A stretch of 23,844 nucleotides of DNA, taken from the NCBI GenBank assembly GCA_945861305.1, contig CAMATW010000038.1:1-23844 (forward strand), written 5' to 3'. The position numbers were made by a program, and so were the translations under genes. The notes under the pieces were generated by a model. That model was not told the DNA's origin and did no database searches. It saw nothing but the letters and a program-made list of their open reading frames with translations. Source of the stretch: Bordetella parapertussis. GTDB lineage: Bacteria > Pseudomonadota > Gammaproteobacteria > Burkholderiales > Burkholderiaceae_C. Below are positions 6,973-16,435 of the stretch, in pieces (position 1 is the stretch's first letter; each line of letters begins with the position of its first letter).

Positions 6973-8358
6973 ATGAATGACGAACACTTCATGCAACTCG
7001 CCTTAGCGCAAGCAGAACTGGCCGCTGCCCAAGGCGAAGTGCCCGTAGGGGCAGTGGTGGTTCACCAAGGCCAAGTGTTGGCACAAGCGCATAACGCACC
7101 CATAGGCTTGAACGACCCCACAGCCCATGCCGAGGTGTTGGTACTGCGAGCGGCTGCCCAGCGCTTGGGCAACTACCGTTTGGAAGATTGCACCTTGTAT
7201 GTGACTTTGGAGCCTTGCGCCATGTGCGCAGGTGCCATGTTGAATGCCCGTTTGCCCCGCGTGGTGTGGGGAGCCACCGAGCCCAAAACTGGTGCTGCAG
7301 GGTCTGTGCTTGATGTGTTTGCCCAAGCACAGTTGAACCACCACACGCAGCACCTTGGAGGGGTGTTGGCCCGTCAATCCACCGCGTTGCTACAAGCGTT
7401 TTTTCAAACGCAACGAGCTACCCAAAAACAAGCCTCATCTTGGCATTTGAGAGACGATGTCCTTCGTACACCAGATACTTGCTTTGCTGATCTGCCTGAC
7501 TACCCTTGGCAGCCAAATTACATCAACGATCTGCCCAGTCTGAATGGCCTTCGTCTGCATTACCTTGACGAGGGCCCCAAGGAGGCCCCAGTCACTTGGC
7601 TGTGTTTACACGGCAACCCCGCTTGGAGTTACCTTTACCGCAAAATGATTCCGGTGTTCTTGCAAGCGGGTCACCGTGTGGTGGCCCCCGATATGCCGGG
7701 CTTTGGCAAGAGCGATAAGCCCAAGAGGGACAGCGCCCACAGCTTTGACTGGCACCGCCAAGTGTTGCTGGAGTTTGTCGAGGCCTTGGATTTGCAGCAC
7801 ATCCACTTGGTGGTGCAAGACTGGGGCGGCATCTTAGGCCTGACCCTCCCCATGCAAGCGCCCAAGCGGCACCAAGGTTTGCTGGTGATGAACACCACCT
7901 TGGCGACTGCCCTGCAGCCTTTGAGCGCAGGCTTCTTGGCATGGCGTCAGATGTGCGCTGACAAGCCGCTCTTTGATGTGGGACGCTTGTTTGGGCGGGG
8001 CAATCCACACATGAGTGAGGCCGAATGCGCTGCCTACAACGCACCTTTTCCGGATGCAGGCCACCGCGCGGCTTTAAGGGCATTTCCTCCCATGGTGCCC
8101 GAGTTCGAGCACAGCGAGGGTGCTGATATTTCTCGTCAAACCCAAGCTTTTTGGCAGCATGAATGGACGGGCAAAAGCTTCATGGCCATAGGCGCACAAG
8201 ACCCGGTGTTGGGTGAACCGGTGATGCAGGCTTTGCGCAAAAGCATTCGCCATTGTCCCGAAGCCATGGTGTTGCCCCAAGCGGGTCATTTCGTGCAAGA
8301 GCATGGCGAGGTCATTGCGCTGGCTGCCTTGAAGGCATTGGGGGCAGACACCCTCTAG
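6973..8358 (+). CDS. tadA: Fused tRNA adenosine deaminase TadA and haloalkane dehalogenase-like hydrolase
   Basis: One unbroken 461-residue frame holds two enzymes. Residues 1-155 are TadA, which converts A34 of tRNA-Arg(ACG) to inosine: zinc motif H52-A-E54 and P-C82-A-M-C85, with GEVPVGAVVV before it. Residues about 165-461 form an alpha/beta hydrolase close to haloalkane dehalogenase subfamily I (DhlA-like). They show HGNPAWSYLYRKM (213-225), nucleophile elbow VVQD283WGG with the halide-binding W284, cap W324, acid D410 in GAQD and base H439 in AGHFVQE. Against DhlA, Asn replaces Glu in the HGxP loop. I start at 6973 because MNDEHFMQLALAQA is the usual TadA N-terminus; an upstream in-frame start at 6904 would overlap the divergent gene. 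No stop or restart separates the domains. The dehalogenase substrate is unknown, and other hydrolase chemistry cannot be excluded. Confidence 0.88.
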   Translation: MNDEHFMQLALAQAELAAAQGEVPVGAVVVHQGQVLAQAHNAPIGLNDPTAHAEVLVLRAAAQRLGNYRLEDCTLYVTLEPCAMCAGAMLNARLPRVVWGATEPKTGAAGSVLDVFAQAQLNHHTQHLGGVLARQSTALLQAFFQTQRATQKQASSWHLRDDVLRTPDTCFADLPDYPWQPNYINDLPSLNGLRLHYLDEGPKEAPVTWLCLHGNPAWSYLYRKMIPVFLQAGHRVVAPDMPGFGKSDKPKRDSAHSFDWHRQVLLEFVEALDLQHIHLVVQDWGGILGLTLPMQAPKRHQGLLVMNTTLATALQPLSAGFLAWRQMCADKPLFDVGRLFGRGNPHMSEAECAAYNAPFPDAGHRAALRAFPPMVPEFEHSEGADISRQTQAFWQHEWTGKSFMAIGAQDPVLGEPVMQALRKSIRHCPEAMVLPQAGHFVQEHGEVIALAALKALGADTL

Positions 8359-8402
8359 ACTATGCGCCTTTGTAGCCATGGCTTTTGAGCATTGAACACT
8401 CT

Positions 8403-9341
8403 ATGCATATTTACCTGATTTCCCCCTCTGGCGCGGTGCGCGACAAAGCAGCTTTGCGACTGGGTGTTAAGCGACTGAAGCAACTCGGTCACGATGTGGA
8501 GCTGGACCCTGATGCGCTCAGCAGCGAGCAGCGCTTTGCGGGCGGCGACGATGCACGTGTGTTGGTGGTCGCGCGTGCTGCCGCCAGAGGTGCAGACATG
8601 GTGATGCTCACCCGTGGTGGCTACGGCCTCACAAGAATCCTGAAGCGCTTGCCCTACAAAGCCATTGCCGCCTCTATCAAGAGTGGTACGCAGTGGGTGG
8701 GGCACAGCGATTTCACAGCTTTGCAAATGGGCTTGATGGCCAAAACTGGCGCCAGCACCTGGGCGGGCCCCCATGCCTGTGCCGACTTTGGCGCCAAGAC
8801 CATGGACGACATCACCTTGGCGTGTTTCGAGGACATGACCCAAGGGCGAGGCGAGGGCGCTGGCTGGAAGTTGCCCGCCAAGGACCTAGACCACTTGCCC
8901 AAAAAAGCTTTGCTGGCTGAAAACGCCACGCTGTGGGGTGGCAATTTAAGTGTGCTGTGCAGTTTGGTGGGTACGCCTTATTTTCCTAGCGTTCAAAGCG
9001 GCGTGCTGTTTTTGGAAGACGTGGCCGAGCATCCCTACCGCATAGAGCGCATGCTGACCCAACTCCTCCATGCGGGTGTGTTGGCGCAGCAAAAAGCCAT
9101 TGTGTTGGGCGCTTTCACCGACTACAAGCTCACTCCCCACGACAAAGGCTTCAAGCTGCAAACCGTGGTGGACTGGTTACGCACACAAGTCAAAACACCG
9201 GTGCTGACCGGTTTGCCTTTTGGCCATGTGCCCACCAAGCTGTGTTTGCCTGTAGGTAAACCCATCACCTTGCTGCGAGAGGGCCGTGAAGCCTTTGTGC
9301 TGTGGTCCCATCCAGCACATACGCATGGGCATGGACACTGA
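8403..9341 (+). CDS. ldcA: LD-carboxypeptidase (peptidase S66, LdcA type)
   Basis: A 312-residue cytosolic serine peptidase that removes the terminal D-Ala from murein tetrapeptides during cell-wall recycling. The S66 triad is visible: S102 in [11 protein letters not shown]205 in [17 protein letters not shown] and H275 in [26 protein letters not shown] (70-80) and [14 protein letters not shown] (178-191) are further family blocks. I start at the ATG at 8403 ([12 protein letters not shown]) rather than the TTG at 8385, because the family begins with a short strand before SPSG. The C-terminus is His-rich ([10 protein letters not shown]). Its last codons overlap the start of the next gene by 11-17 bases, and the tadA fusion ends 44 bases upstream, so these genes are probably co-transcribed. 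Confidence 0.88.
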   Translation: MHIYLISPSGAVRDKAALRLGVKRLKQLGHDVELDPDALSSEQRFAGGDDARVLVVARAAARGADMVMLTRGGYGLTRILKRLPYKAIAASIKSGTQWVGHSDFTALQMGLMAKTGASTWAGPHACADFGAKTMDDITLACFEDMTQGRGEGAGWKLPAKDLDHLPKKALLAENATLWGGNLSVLCSLVGTPYFPSVQSGVLFLEDVAEHPYRIERMLTQLLHAGVLAQQKAIVLGAFTDYKLTPHDKGFKLQTVVDWLRTQVKTPVLTGLPFGHVPTKLCLPVGKPITLLREGREAFVLWSHPAHTHGHGH

Positions 9342-10428
9342 CGCCATCGTCATTGGTGCAGGTGTGGTGGGTTTGGCGGTAGCTCGGGCCTTGGCCTTGC
9401 AGTCGCCCGGCAAAAGCGTTTGGGTTTTAGAAGCCGCAGACGCCATCGGCACAGGCACCAGTTCTCGCAACAGCGAGGTTTTGCATGCCGGTATTTATTA
9501 CCCTGCAGGCTCTTTGAAAGCCAAGCTGTGCGTCAAAGGCCATGGTCTGCTGACTGCCTATTTGCAAGAACGGGGCCTGCCGTTTTGGTTATGCGGCAAA
9601 TTGATTGTGGCTACTTCCCATGATCAATTGCCTGCTCTCAAAGCTTTACAGGCTAAGGCATTGGCCAATGGCGTGGCGCTGACTTGGCTAGAAGCCGAAC
9701 AGGCCTTGGCCATGGAACCGGCTTTGTCGTGTGTGGCTGCCTTGTATTCCCCACACACCGGCTTGGTTGACAGCCATGCGCTGATGCTGAGTTTGCAAGT
9801 CGATGTGGAAAACGCTGGTGGCATGGTGGTGTTGCACACCCGTGTGCAAAGTGCCCATCCCACAAGCCAAGGCTGGGAAGTCGTGACCGAAGACGGCACC
9901 CGTTTACACACCCCTGTGCTGGTCAACAATGCAGGCCTTGATGCGCCCTTGCTTGCCAAGCGTTTTGAAGGGCTTGCTTCAAAGCACATCCCCAAAGCGT
10001 TTTACGCCAAAGGCAATTATTTTTCTTTGACGGGTAAATCACCTTTTTCGCGCCTGATTTACCCCATGCCCAGCGAAGCAGGCTTGGGCGTTCACCTGAC
10101 CTTGGACATGGGCAAGCAAGCCAAGTTTGGCCCCGACGTGGAATGGGTGTCAACAGCTGATGACTACACCGTGCACCCCGAGCGTGTTGTGCCCTTTGCC
10201 GACGAGATACGCCGCTACTGGCCCGGCTTGCCTGACAACGCTTTGCAACCGGCCTATGCCGGTATCCGCCCCAAACTCGTCGGTCCCGATTCGCCTGCCG
10301 CCGACTTTGTGGTGCAAGGCCCAGCCGTGCATGGGTTGCCTGGCTTGGTGAACTTGTTCGGCATCGAGTCACCAGGGCTCACCAGTTGTTTGGCGCTGGG
10401 CGAAGAAGTACTGCGGGCTTTGTCATAG
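9331..10428 (+). CDS. FAD-dependent oxidoreductase, LhgO/L-2-hydroxyglutarate dehydrogenase-like
   Basis: A 365-residue flavoprotein of the DAO superfamily. The FAD-binding fold starts at once: [20 protein letters not shown] (4-23, GxGxxG), with E34 in VWVLEA to hold the ribose. The motif [20 protein letters not shown] (44-63) is characteristic of the L-2-hydroxyglutarate oxidase/dehydrogenase group. The C-terminal GIRPKL and [16 protein letters not shown] blocks complete the flavin site. These enzymes oxidise 2-hydroxy acids or related substrates and pass electrons to oxygen or quinone; the exact substrate here is open. ATG at 9325 or 9331 is possible. Both overlap the end of ldcA, and no clear ribosome binding site is seen, so coupling is likely. 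A 47-base gap separates it from the aldehyde dehydrogenase. Confidence 0.82.
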   Translation: MDTDAIVIGAGVVGLAVARALALQSPGKSVWVLEAADAIGTGTSSRNSEVLHAGIYYPAGSLKAKLCVKGHGLLTAYLQERGLPFWLCGKLIVATSHDQLPALKALQAKALANGVALTWLEAEQALAMEPALSCVAALYSPHTGLVDSHALMLSLQVDVENAGGMVVLHTRVQSAHPTSQGWEVVTEDGTRLHTPVLVNNAGLDAPLLAKRFEGLASKHIPKAFYAKGNYFSLTGKSPFSRLIYPMPSEAGLGVHLTLDMGKQAKFGPDVEWVSTADDYTVHPERVVPFADEIRRYWPGLPDNALQPAYAGIRPKLVGPDSPAADFVVQGPAVHGLPGLVNLFGIESPGLTSCLALGEEVLRALS

Positions 10429-10475
10429 CGCCTGCCTACAATCTATTTTTTTCTTATTGACCATCCGGAGTTTGC

Positions 10476-11906
10476 ATGACCACTTACGACAGCCATTACA
10501 TCAACGGTGCTTGGCACAAGGCGCACAACCCTGCGGTACTTGAGGTTCACGACTCCACCACCGAAGAGGTCATGGCCACCGTCCCCCAAGGCACGGCCGA
10601 GGAAGCCACCAAGGCTGTTTTGGCTGCACGTGCGGCTTTTCCCGCTTGGTCAGCTTTGAGCGTGGAAGAGCGCTGTGTGTACATCGACAAAATCGTTGCT
10701 GGCCTCAAAGCTCGTACTGATGAGATGGGCACCGCGATTGCCCGCGAGGTGGGCATGCCCATCAAGATGGCCAAGATGATTCAAGTCGGCGGCCCCGTTT
10801 TCAATTGGGGCAATGCTGCCAAAGCTGCCCGTGCCTTCCATTGGGAAGAGAAGGTTGGCAACTCGCGCGTGGTGCGTGAACCCATTGGTGTAGTGGGTTG
10901 CATCACCCCTTGGAACTTTCCTCTCAACCAAATCACTCTAAAAGTAGCACCTGCGCTGGCAGCGGGTTGCACCGTGGTCTTGAAGCCCAGCGAAATCGCC
11001 CCTGTCAACGCCATGATCTTGACCGAGATCATCCACGCGGCAGGACTGCCTGCAGGCGTGTTCAATTTAGTGAATGGCTTGGGGCCAGTGGTCGGCGAGG
11101 TCTTGGCCAGTCATCCTGAGGTAGACATGGTGAGCTTTACCGGCTCTACCCGCGCGGGCAAGCGTGTGGCAGAGTTGGCCGCTGCATCTGTCAAGCGCGT
11201 CACCCTGGAGTTGGGTGGCAAATCGGCCAGTGTCATCTTGCCCGACGCCGATTTGGCGGCAGCAGTCAAAGGCACGATTGGCGCATGTTTGCTCAACAGC
11301 GGGCAAACATGCTCGGCTCACACCCGGATGTTGGTGCCCGCCAAGCGTTACGACGAAGTGAAGGCCTTGGTGCAAGCGGCCATCGCCAAATTCACCTTGG
11401 GCCCGAGCTTGGACGAAAACACCCGCTTAGGCCCCTTGGTAAGTGCTGCACAGCGTGAGCGCGTTTTAGGTTTTATCCGACAAGGCTTGGAGGAGGGCGC
11501 TGAACTCGTCGCTGGTGGTGCCGACAAACCTGCTTTTGACTCGGGCTATTTTGTGCAACCCACGGTGTTGCGGGTTAGGCCCAACGATACCTTGGCAAGG
11601 GAAGAAATTTTCGGCCCTGTCTTGGTCATACTGACTTACGAAGACGAGGAAGAAGCGATTCGCATCGCCAACGACACGATTTACGGTTTGGGCGGTGGTG
11701 TGTGGAGCGAAGACCTTGACCATGCGGTGGCCGTGGCCAGACAAATTCGCACTGGGCAAGTCGACATCAATGGCGGCCCTTTTAACGGCAACGCCCCCTT
11801 TGGCGGCTACAAACAATCGGGCAATGGCCGTGAAAACGGGCGTTATGGTTTGGAAGAGTTCTTGGAATTCAAAGCCATGCAATTTCCCGTGGCAGCCAAA
11901 GCATGA
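10476..11906 (+). CDS. NAD(P)-dependent aldehyde dehydrogenase family protein
   Basis: A 476-residue aldehyde dehydrogenase that oxidises an aldehyde to the acid with NAD(P). All catalytic elements are present: N147 in TPWNFPLNQ, the nucleotide-binding [15 protein letters not shown] (221-235), E245 in VTLELGGKS and the nucleophile C279 in [21 protein letters not shown] and [15 protein letters not shown] near the end are also family hallmarks. Length is typical for this broad family; the substrate cannot be named from sequence. A GGAG ribosome binding site lies seven bases before the ATG (ccatccGGAGtttgcATG). Its last four bases (ATGA) overlap the start of the penicillin acylase-family gene, which argues for coupled expression. 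Confidence 0.92.
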   Translation: MTTYDSHYINGAWHKAHNPAVLEVHDSTTEEVMATVPQGTAEEATKAVLAARAAFPAWSALSVEERCVYIDKIVAGLKARTDEMGTAIAREVGMPIKMAKMIQVGGPVFNWGNAAKAARAFHWEEKVGNSRVVREPIGVVGCITPWNFPLNQITLKVAPALAAGCTVVLKPSEIAPVNAMILTEIIHAAGLPAGVFNLVNGLGPVVGEVLASHPEVDMVSFTGSTRAGKRVAELAAASVKRVTLELGGKSASVILPDADLAAAVKGTIGACLLNSGQTCSAHTRMLVPAKRYDEVKALVQAAIAKFTLGPSLDENTRLGPLVSAAQRERVLGFIRQGLEEGAELVAGGADKPAFDSGYFVQPTVLRVRPNDTLAREEIFGPVLVILTYEDEEEAIRIANDTIYGLGGGVWSEDLDHAVAVARQIRTGQVDINGGPFNGNAPFGGYKQSGNGRENGRYGLEEFLEFKAMQFPVAAKA

Positions 11907-14335
11907 AGGCGCGTTTGCTATGGGGGGCAGGGGGCTTATTGGCCTTGGTGCTGGTGGTGCTGGGCGCTGTCGGCGTTTACTTGATGAGAGCGCAACCCCA
12001 GCACGAGGGCACTTTGCGGCTTTCAGGCTTGAAGTCTGCAGTGAAAGTCTCGCGCGACGGTTCAGGTGTGGTGCATATCGAGGGAGACTCCATAACAGAC
12101 ACTGCTTTTGCGCTGGGCTTCACCCACGCCCAAGAACGTGGTTGGCAACTCGAGTTCAACCGCCGCATCATGCACGGCGAATTGGCCGAAATTTTGGGTG
12201 AGGCAGCGTTGCCCGTAGACAAACTTTTGCGCACTTTGGGAATTTACCAAGTGGCGCAAAAGCAGTACGCCGGTTACCCAGAGGATGTGAAAGCCACTTT
12301 GCAGGCCTACAGCAAAGGCATACAAGCGTTTTATGCCTCAGGCAGCCAAACCTTGTCGCCCGAGTTTTTGTTGCTGGGCACCAAGCCAGGTGGCCGATCA
12401 GGCGTGGCCTGGGAACCTGCCGACAGCGTGGGTTGGGCGCTAATGATGGCGCTGGATTTGGGCGGCAACTGGGGCCAAGAAATTGCACGCTTAAGTGTTG
12501 CCAAGGTGATGGACACCGAGCACTTGTGGCATCTGTACCCTGGCTACTCGGGCGAGGCCCCCGCTACCCAAGTGGATTTGTCCAAGTTGTACAAAGAGCT
12601 GGGTGTTTATTCAAACAAAGTCATATCCTCAGGTGTATCCAATTCTGCAACCCACGCCAGCTTGTCAGTCCCGTTTTTAGGTGAACCTGGCTTGGTGGAG
12701 GGCAAGGGTAGCAATAACTGGGTGATTTCGGGCGATCGCACCGTTTCGGGCAAGCCCTTGCTGGCCAACGACCCGCATTTGGGCTTGGGCACACCGGCTA
12801 TTTGGTTTTACGCCCACCTGAAGTCACCCGAACAAAACGTCATAGGCGCCACCTTGCCTGGAATGCCATTGGTGGTCTTGGGCCACAACAACCATGTGGC
12901 TTGGGGCTTTACCAACACTGGCCCTGATGTGCAAGACCTGTATTTGGAAAAAATCAACCCTGTCAACCCATTGCAGTACCAAACACCTGATGGCTGGCAA
13001 GCTTTTGAGACGCGCCAAGAAAACATACGCGTCAAAGGCAAACCCGATGTGCTTCACACTGTTCGCCGCACACGCCATGGCCCTGTGTTGAGTGACGCGC
13101 AAAGCGCCCACGCTGACATCATCGACACCAGCAAGTTTGTTTTGGCCTTGCGCTGGGCGGCTTTGGACGATGACAACCATACTTTGGTAGCAGGTATGCG
13201 TGGCAGCCTGGTTTCCAGTGTCAAAGAATTTTTGGCAGCGTTCAAGGATTACCACTCACCCATGCAAAACGTGGTTTTGGCCGACGTCCAAGGCCATATC
13301 TCTTACAAAGCCATTGGCAAAGTGCCTGTTCGTAAGGCTGAAAACGATTTGATGGGCATGGCGCCTGCTCCTGGTTGGGACGCCAAATACGACTGGGCAG
13401 GGTGGTTGCCCATGGACCAAACCCCTGAAGACCATGGGCAAAAGGGTTGGATAGCCACGGCTAACCAACGCATCACCCCAGCAGGCTACCCCCATTTTTT
13501 AGGTCAAGACTGGGTGGCGCCACACCGCATGGACCGCATCACCCAAATGATCGAGGCCAAGCCTCAACACGATATCGAGAGCATGAAAACCATGCAAAAC
13601 GATGTTTTGTCCTTGTCGACGCAGCGTTTGTTGCCGCATCTTTTGGCCGCTAAATCCGGCCATGCATTGGCGCCCGCGGCCTTGAAGGTATTGCAAAGTT
13701 TCAATGGCGAAATGAAGACCGATGGCTCGGCACCCTTAATTTTTGCTTATTGGGCCGACGAATTAACCCGCGCTTTGGTTGAACCCAAACTGGGCAAGGA
13801 ATTGTTTCAATCGCAGTACGGTAAGCGCCATTTCCGTAGCTTTTTGGAAGACACCATGGCCAAGCAAGAAGCTTGGTGGTGCGCACCCAAGTCCTGTGGC
13901 GATCAAGCCAATGAGGCGTTCACCCGTGCCCTGGAACGTTTATCCAAGGACCAGGGCAAAGATGTGGCGCATTGGCAATGGGGTAAGGCACACATGGCCA
14001 TCAGCAGCCATCGGCCCTTGGGTAAGTCGCTATTTTTGGCGAAATGGTTAGATGTGGTTGAGCCCAGCCCAGGAGACCCATTCACCGTCAATGTCGGTAC
14101 TTATTGGCTCAATGAACCCCATGAGCCATTTGCCAGTCGCCATGCGCCATCGATGCGAGCCATTTACGACTTGAACGATTTGCAAAACTCTTTGTTCATT
14201 TACCAAACCGGCCAAAGTGGCGTGATTGGCTCCGAGCACTACAAAGACATGTCCCAAGAATGGGCTACGGGCCAATACAGACCGCTGCAAATGTCGCCGC
14301 AGATCAATGCCAGTCTGCTAACCCTTAAACCTTGA
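11903..14335 (+). CDS. Penicillin acylase family (S45) N-terminal nucleophile hydrolase
   Basis: An 810-residue Ntn-hydrolase precursor, the usual size for penicillin/AHL acylases. Residues about 6-28 form an apolar signal or anchor ([20 protein letters not shown]), placing the enzyme in the periplasm. The region [18 protein letters not shown] (71-88) belongs to the alpha part. Self-cleavage should occur before S270 in [11 protein letters not shown], which then becomes the N-terminal nucleophile of the beta chain; [10 protein letters not shown] (287-296) follows as in the family. The C-terminal [14 protein letters not shown] and WATGQYRPL blocks are conserved. The substrate may be an acyl-homoserine lactone, a siderophore precursor, a beta-lactam or another N-acyl compound; sequence alone does not decide. 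The start overlaps the aldehyde dehydrogenase stop by four bases. Confidence 0.9.
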   Translation: MKARLLWGAGGLLALVLVVLGAVGVYLMRAQPQHEGTLRLSGLKSAVKVSRDGSGVVHIEGDSITDTAFALGFTHAQERGWQLEFNRRIMHGELAEILGEAALPVDKLLRTLGIYQVAQKQYAGYPEDVKATLQAYSKGIQAFYASGSQTLSPEFLLLGTKPGGRSGVAWEPADSVGWALMMALDLGGNWGQEIARLSVAKVMDTEHLWHLYPGYSGEAPATQVDLSKLYKELGVYSNKVISSGVSNSATHASLSVPFLGEPGLVEGKGSNNWVISGDRTVSGKPLLANDPHLGLGTPAIWFYAHLKSPEQNVIGATLPGMPLVVLGHNNHVAWGFTNTGPDVQDLYLEKINPVNPLQYQTPDGWQAFETRQENIRVKGKPDVLHTVRRTRHGPVLSDAQSAHADIIDTSKFVLALRWAALDDDNHTLVAGMRGSLVSSVKEFLAAFKDYHSPMQNVVLADVQGHISYKAIGKVPVRKAENDLMGMAPAPGWDAKYDWAGWLPMDQTPEDHGQKGWIATANQRITPAGYPHFLGQDWVAPHRMDRITQMIEAKPQHDIESMKTMQNDVLSLSTQRLLPHLLAAKSGHALAPAALKVLQSFNGEMKTDGSAPLIFAYWADELTRALVEPKLGKELFQSQYGKRHFRSFLEDTMAKQEAWWCAPKSCGDQANEAFTRALERLSKDQGKDVAHWQWGKAHMAISSHRPLGKSLFLAKWLDVVEPSPGDPFTVNVGTYWLNEPHEPFASRHAPSMRAIYDLNDLQNSLFIYQTGQSGVIGSEHYKDMSQEWATGQYRPLQMSPQINASLLTLKP

Positions 14336-14389
14336 TCATTTAATTGGTTTCATACGATGTATATTATGTTAACTAACTAAGATGCTGCT

Positions 14390-14971
14390 ATGAAACTCCG
14401 TACAAAGCTCTGTTCCCTGTGTTTCTTGGGTTTGTCAATTGTTCAGGCGCAAGCCCAAGACAGCGACATGCTGATACAAAGCCGCACCATCAGCCAAGGT
14501 ATGCTCAAAGAGCTTGGGCAAAAACTGCAATCGGCCATGGCCGAAGGTGGCGCAGTCAATGCTATTAGCGTGTGCAACACACAAGCACCAGAGATCGCTG
14601 ACCGTGTGTCAGCACAAAACCAAGTCAAGCTCAGCCGCGTGGGCACACGCGCCAGAAACCCTGTCATGGGCGTGCCCAACGATTGGCAAGCCAAGGCTTT
14701 GGCACAGTTTGATGCGGGTTTGGCTCGCGGCGACAAACCAGCAGACATGGAATTTTCGCAAACCATCACGAAAGCAGATGGCAGCAAGGAATTCCATTTC
14801 GCCAAGCCCATCGTCTTGCAACCCATGTGTGTGGCTTGTCATGGGGGTCCAGAGCAAATCAGTCCTGAAGTTAAAAGCAAACTCAGCGAGCTGTACCCTA
14901 ATGACAAGGCGGTGAATTACCAGCCTGGTCAACTGCGTGGCGCGGTGGTTTTAAGTCGCTCAGTGCCCTGA
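14390..14971 (+). CDS. Periplasmic heme-binding protein (DUF3365/Tll0287-like)
   Basis: A 193-residue exported protein. The signal peptide is MKLRTKLCSLCFLGLSIVQAQA, with cleavage near residue 22. A single c-type heme motif, C147-V-A-C150-H151, lies late in the sequence, preceded by SKEFHFAKPIVLQPM and followed by GGPEQISPEVKSKLSELYP and the closing QLRGAVVLSR. That arrangement matches the DUF3365 (Tll0287-like) family of single-heme sensor or electron-transfer proteins. Two further cysteines (C8, C11) are in the signal peptide; C62 lies in the domain. It has its own 54-base AT-rich upstream region, so it may be transcribed apart from the acylase. Its stop codon forms part of a hairpin shared with the convergent ankyrin gene. 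Confidence 0.85.
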   Translation: MKLRTKLCSLCFLGLSIVQAQAQDSDMLIQSRTISQGMLKELGQKLQSAMAEGGAVNAISVCNTQAPEIADRVSAQNQVKLSRVGTRARNPVMGVPNDWQAKALAQFDAGLARGDKPADMEFSQTITKADGSKEFHFAKPIVLQPMCVACHGGPEQISPEVKSKLSELYPNDKAVNYQPGQLRGAVVLSRSVP

Positions 14972-14985
14972 ATTTTCAGGGTTTT
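14966..14985 (+). terminator. Short intrinsic terminator made of two stop codons
   Basis: CCCTGAATTTTCAGGG (14966-14981) folds into a 6-bp stem with a four-base loop and is followed by TTTT. The left arm holds the TGA of the heme protein gene and the right arm holds the complement of the TGA of the convergent ankyrin gene. The stem is short and the U-tract modest, so termination strength is uncertain. Confidence 0.45.
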
Positions 14986-15641
14986 GCAGGGTATTTTTGG
15001 TTCCAAGCGGCTTCAAAAGCCTCTATATATTGCGCAGATTCAGGTTTATTGGCCTTGCGTGAAAACTCCAAGGCATTGATACCCAACTGGTTTTTGATGC
15101 GCGGGTCAGCGCCCTCTTCCAATAGCAATTTGGTGGCCATAGGTGTACCGTAATGCGCTGCCATCATGAGTGGCGTCGTGCCATTGGGTGACTCGGCGTC
15201 AAGGTAAGCGTGGTTTTCAATCAGCAACCTCATGATGTCGATGTTTCCCTTGGTAGCTGCGTAATGCAGCGGCGTCCAGCCTTTTTGGTTCACATCAGCG
15301 CCCCGCTCCACCAGCCTTAGCGCCCAATCCAACTGATTGGTGATGGCAGCCAGCATCAACGGGGTTTCCATTTGAGGGTTATGGATGCTCAGGTTGGTGG
15401 TTTTCCACTCCATCAGCACTTCAGCCACTTTGCGGGACGACTTTTGCATGGCCAGCATCAACGCCGGTTGGCCTTGGAGGTTGGGGCTGTCAGGGTCAAA
15501 ACCACGTTGCAAAAGTGCAGTCACCACCTCGGCATTGTCTGACTCTATGGCTTTGAAAAAATCCTCATAGGAACCTGCTTTTACAGAAAAATATATAATA
15601 AAAACAAGACTGAAAATAATATATTTAAAGTAATACTTCAA
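14976..15641 (-). CDS. Exported ankyrin-repeat protein
   Basis: A 221-residue protein with a signal peptide (MKYYFKYIIFSLVFIIYFSVKAG) followed by about five to six ankyrin repeats. The clearest are METPLMLAAITNQ...LVERGADVNQ, GWTPLHYAATKGNIDIMRLLIENHA and GTTPLMMAAHYGTPMATKLLLEEGADP. Repeats of this kind bind other proteins, and no enzymatic domain is present. The first 20 codons are strikingly AT-rich compared with neighbours, which partly reflects the Phe/Ile/Tyr-rich signal. The start overlaps the tatD stop by four bases (ATGA), making it the last gene of the mltG-tmk-holB-tatD operon. The partner is unknown. Confidence 0.85.
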   Translation of the reverse strand: MKYYFKYIIFSLVFIIYFSVKAGSYEDFFKAIESDNAEVVTALLQRGFDPDSPNLQGQPALMLAMQKSSRKVAEVLMEWKTTNLSIHNPQMETPLMLAAITNQLDWALRLVERGADVNQKGWTPLHYAATKGNIDIMRLLIENHAYLDAESPNGTTPLMMAAHYGTPMATKLLLEEGADPRIKNQLGINALEFSRKANKPESAQYIEAFEAAWNQKYPAKP

Positions 15642-16432
15642 CTTAAAACCCCTTGAAACAAGCGATCAAAATTGGCTGAAGTTTGCATGCCCACCTCCTG
15701 CTCATCAAGATTGCGCAGGATGGCGATCTGTTTGGCCACCCAAGGTACAAAAGAGGGGTTGTTGGTCTTGCCTCTGTGCGGAACAGGCGCAAGGTAGGGG
15801 CTGTCGGTCTCAATCAATATCCGGTCCAAAGGCATCCAAACCGCAATATCGCGCAAATCTTGTGCGTTTTTGAAGGTCAATATGCCTGAAAAAGAGATGT
15901 AAAAGCCCAAGTCCAACGCCGCACGCGCTACTTCAGCGGTTTCGGTGAAGCAATGGAAAACACCGCCTACAGCCTTATTTCCCCCGTCTTCGCCCTCTTC
16001 TTTCAATATGGCCAAGGTGTCGGCGCTGGCGCTGCGGGTGTGAATCACCAAGGGCAGGCGCAGACTTTGGGCACATCGGATGTGGCGCCTAAAGCGCTCG
16101 CGCTGCCATTCCATGTCTGCCACAGTTCGCTCGCCCAAACGAAAATAGTCCAAACCAGTTTCGCCAATGCCCACCACTTTGGGTTGTTTGCCCATGGCCA
16201 GTAAATCGGCCAAAGTCGGTTCTTGAACGCCCTCTTCGTCGGGGTGAACGCCCGCGGTGCACCAAAAATTGTCATGCGCCACTGCCATGGCGTTGACATC
16301 GGCAAAGGTTTCCATTTGGGTGCTGATCAGCAAGGCTCGGGAGACCTGCGCTTCTTGCATGGCTTGGCGGATATCGCCCAAATTGGCTTGAAGTTCTGGG
16401 AAATTCAGGTGGCAATGCGAGTCGGTGTACAT
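15638..16432 (-). CDS. tatD: TatD-family metal-dependent deoxyribonuclease
   Basis: A 264-residue TIM-barrel hydrolase of the TatD/YcfH family. Metal ligands are visible in order: H6 and H8 in DSHCHL, E91 in GIGETGLDY, H131 in LVIHTR, H160 in FHCFTE and D210 in LIETDSPYLAP. The HRGKTNNPSFVP block before the C-terminal helices is also standard. Family members have 3'-5' exonuclease activity on DNA and have been linked to DNA repair or D-aminoacyl-tRNA processing. It follows holB by three bases and overlaps the ankyrin gene by four. This is the same order as E. coli tmk-holB-ycfH, so ycfH is the closest functional counterpart. I see no pilZ gene between holB and tatD, a place where other proteobacteria sometimes have one. 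Confidence 0.93.
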   Translation of the reverse strand: MYTDSHCHLNFPELQANLGDIRQAMQEAQVSRALLISTQMETFADVNAMAVAHDNFWCTAGVHPDEEGVQEPTLADLLAMGKQPKVVGIGETGLDYFRLGERTVADMEWQRERFRRHIRCAQSLRLPLVIHTRSASADTLAILKEEGEDGGNKAVGGVFHCFTETAEVARAALDLGFYISFSGILTFKNAQDLRDIAVWMPLDRILIETDSPYLAPVPHRGKTNNPSFVPWVAKQIAILRNLDEQEVGMQTSANFDRLFQGVLS

Positions 16433-16435
16433 GGT

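Noticed and set aside
7592..8083. A 163-codon minus-strand open frame
   Set aside because: Antisense to the dehalogenase domain; rich in Arg, Cys and Pro as expected of a shadow frame.
11695..12201. A 168-codon plus-strand frame across the ALDH/acylase junction
   Set aside because: It is out of frame with two well-supported genes and has no recognisable domain.
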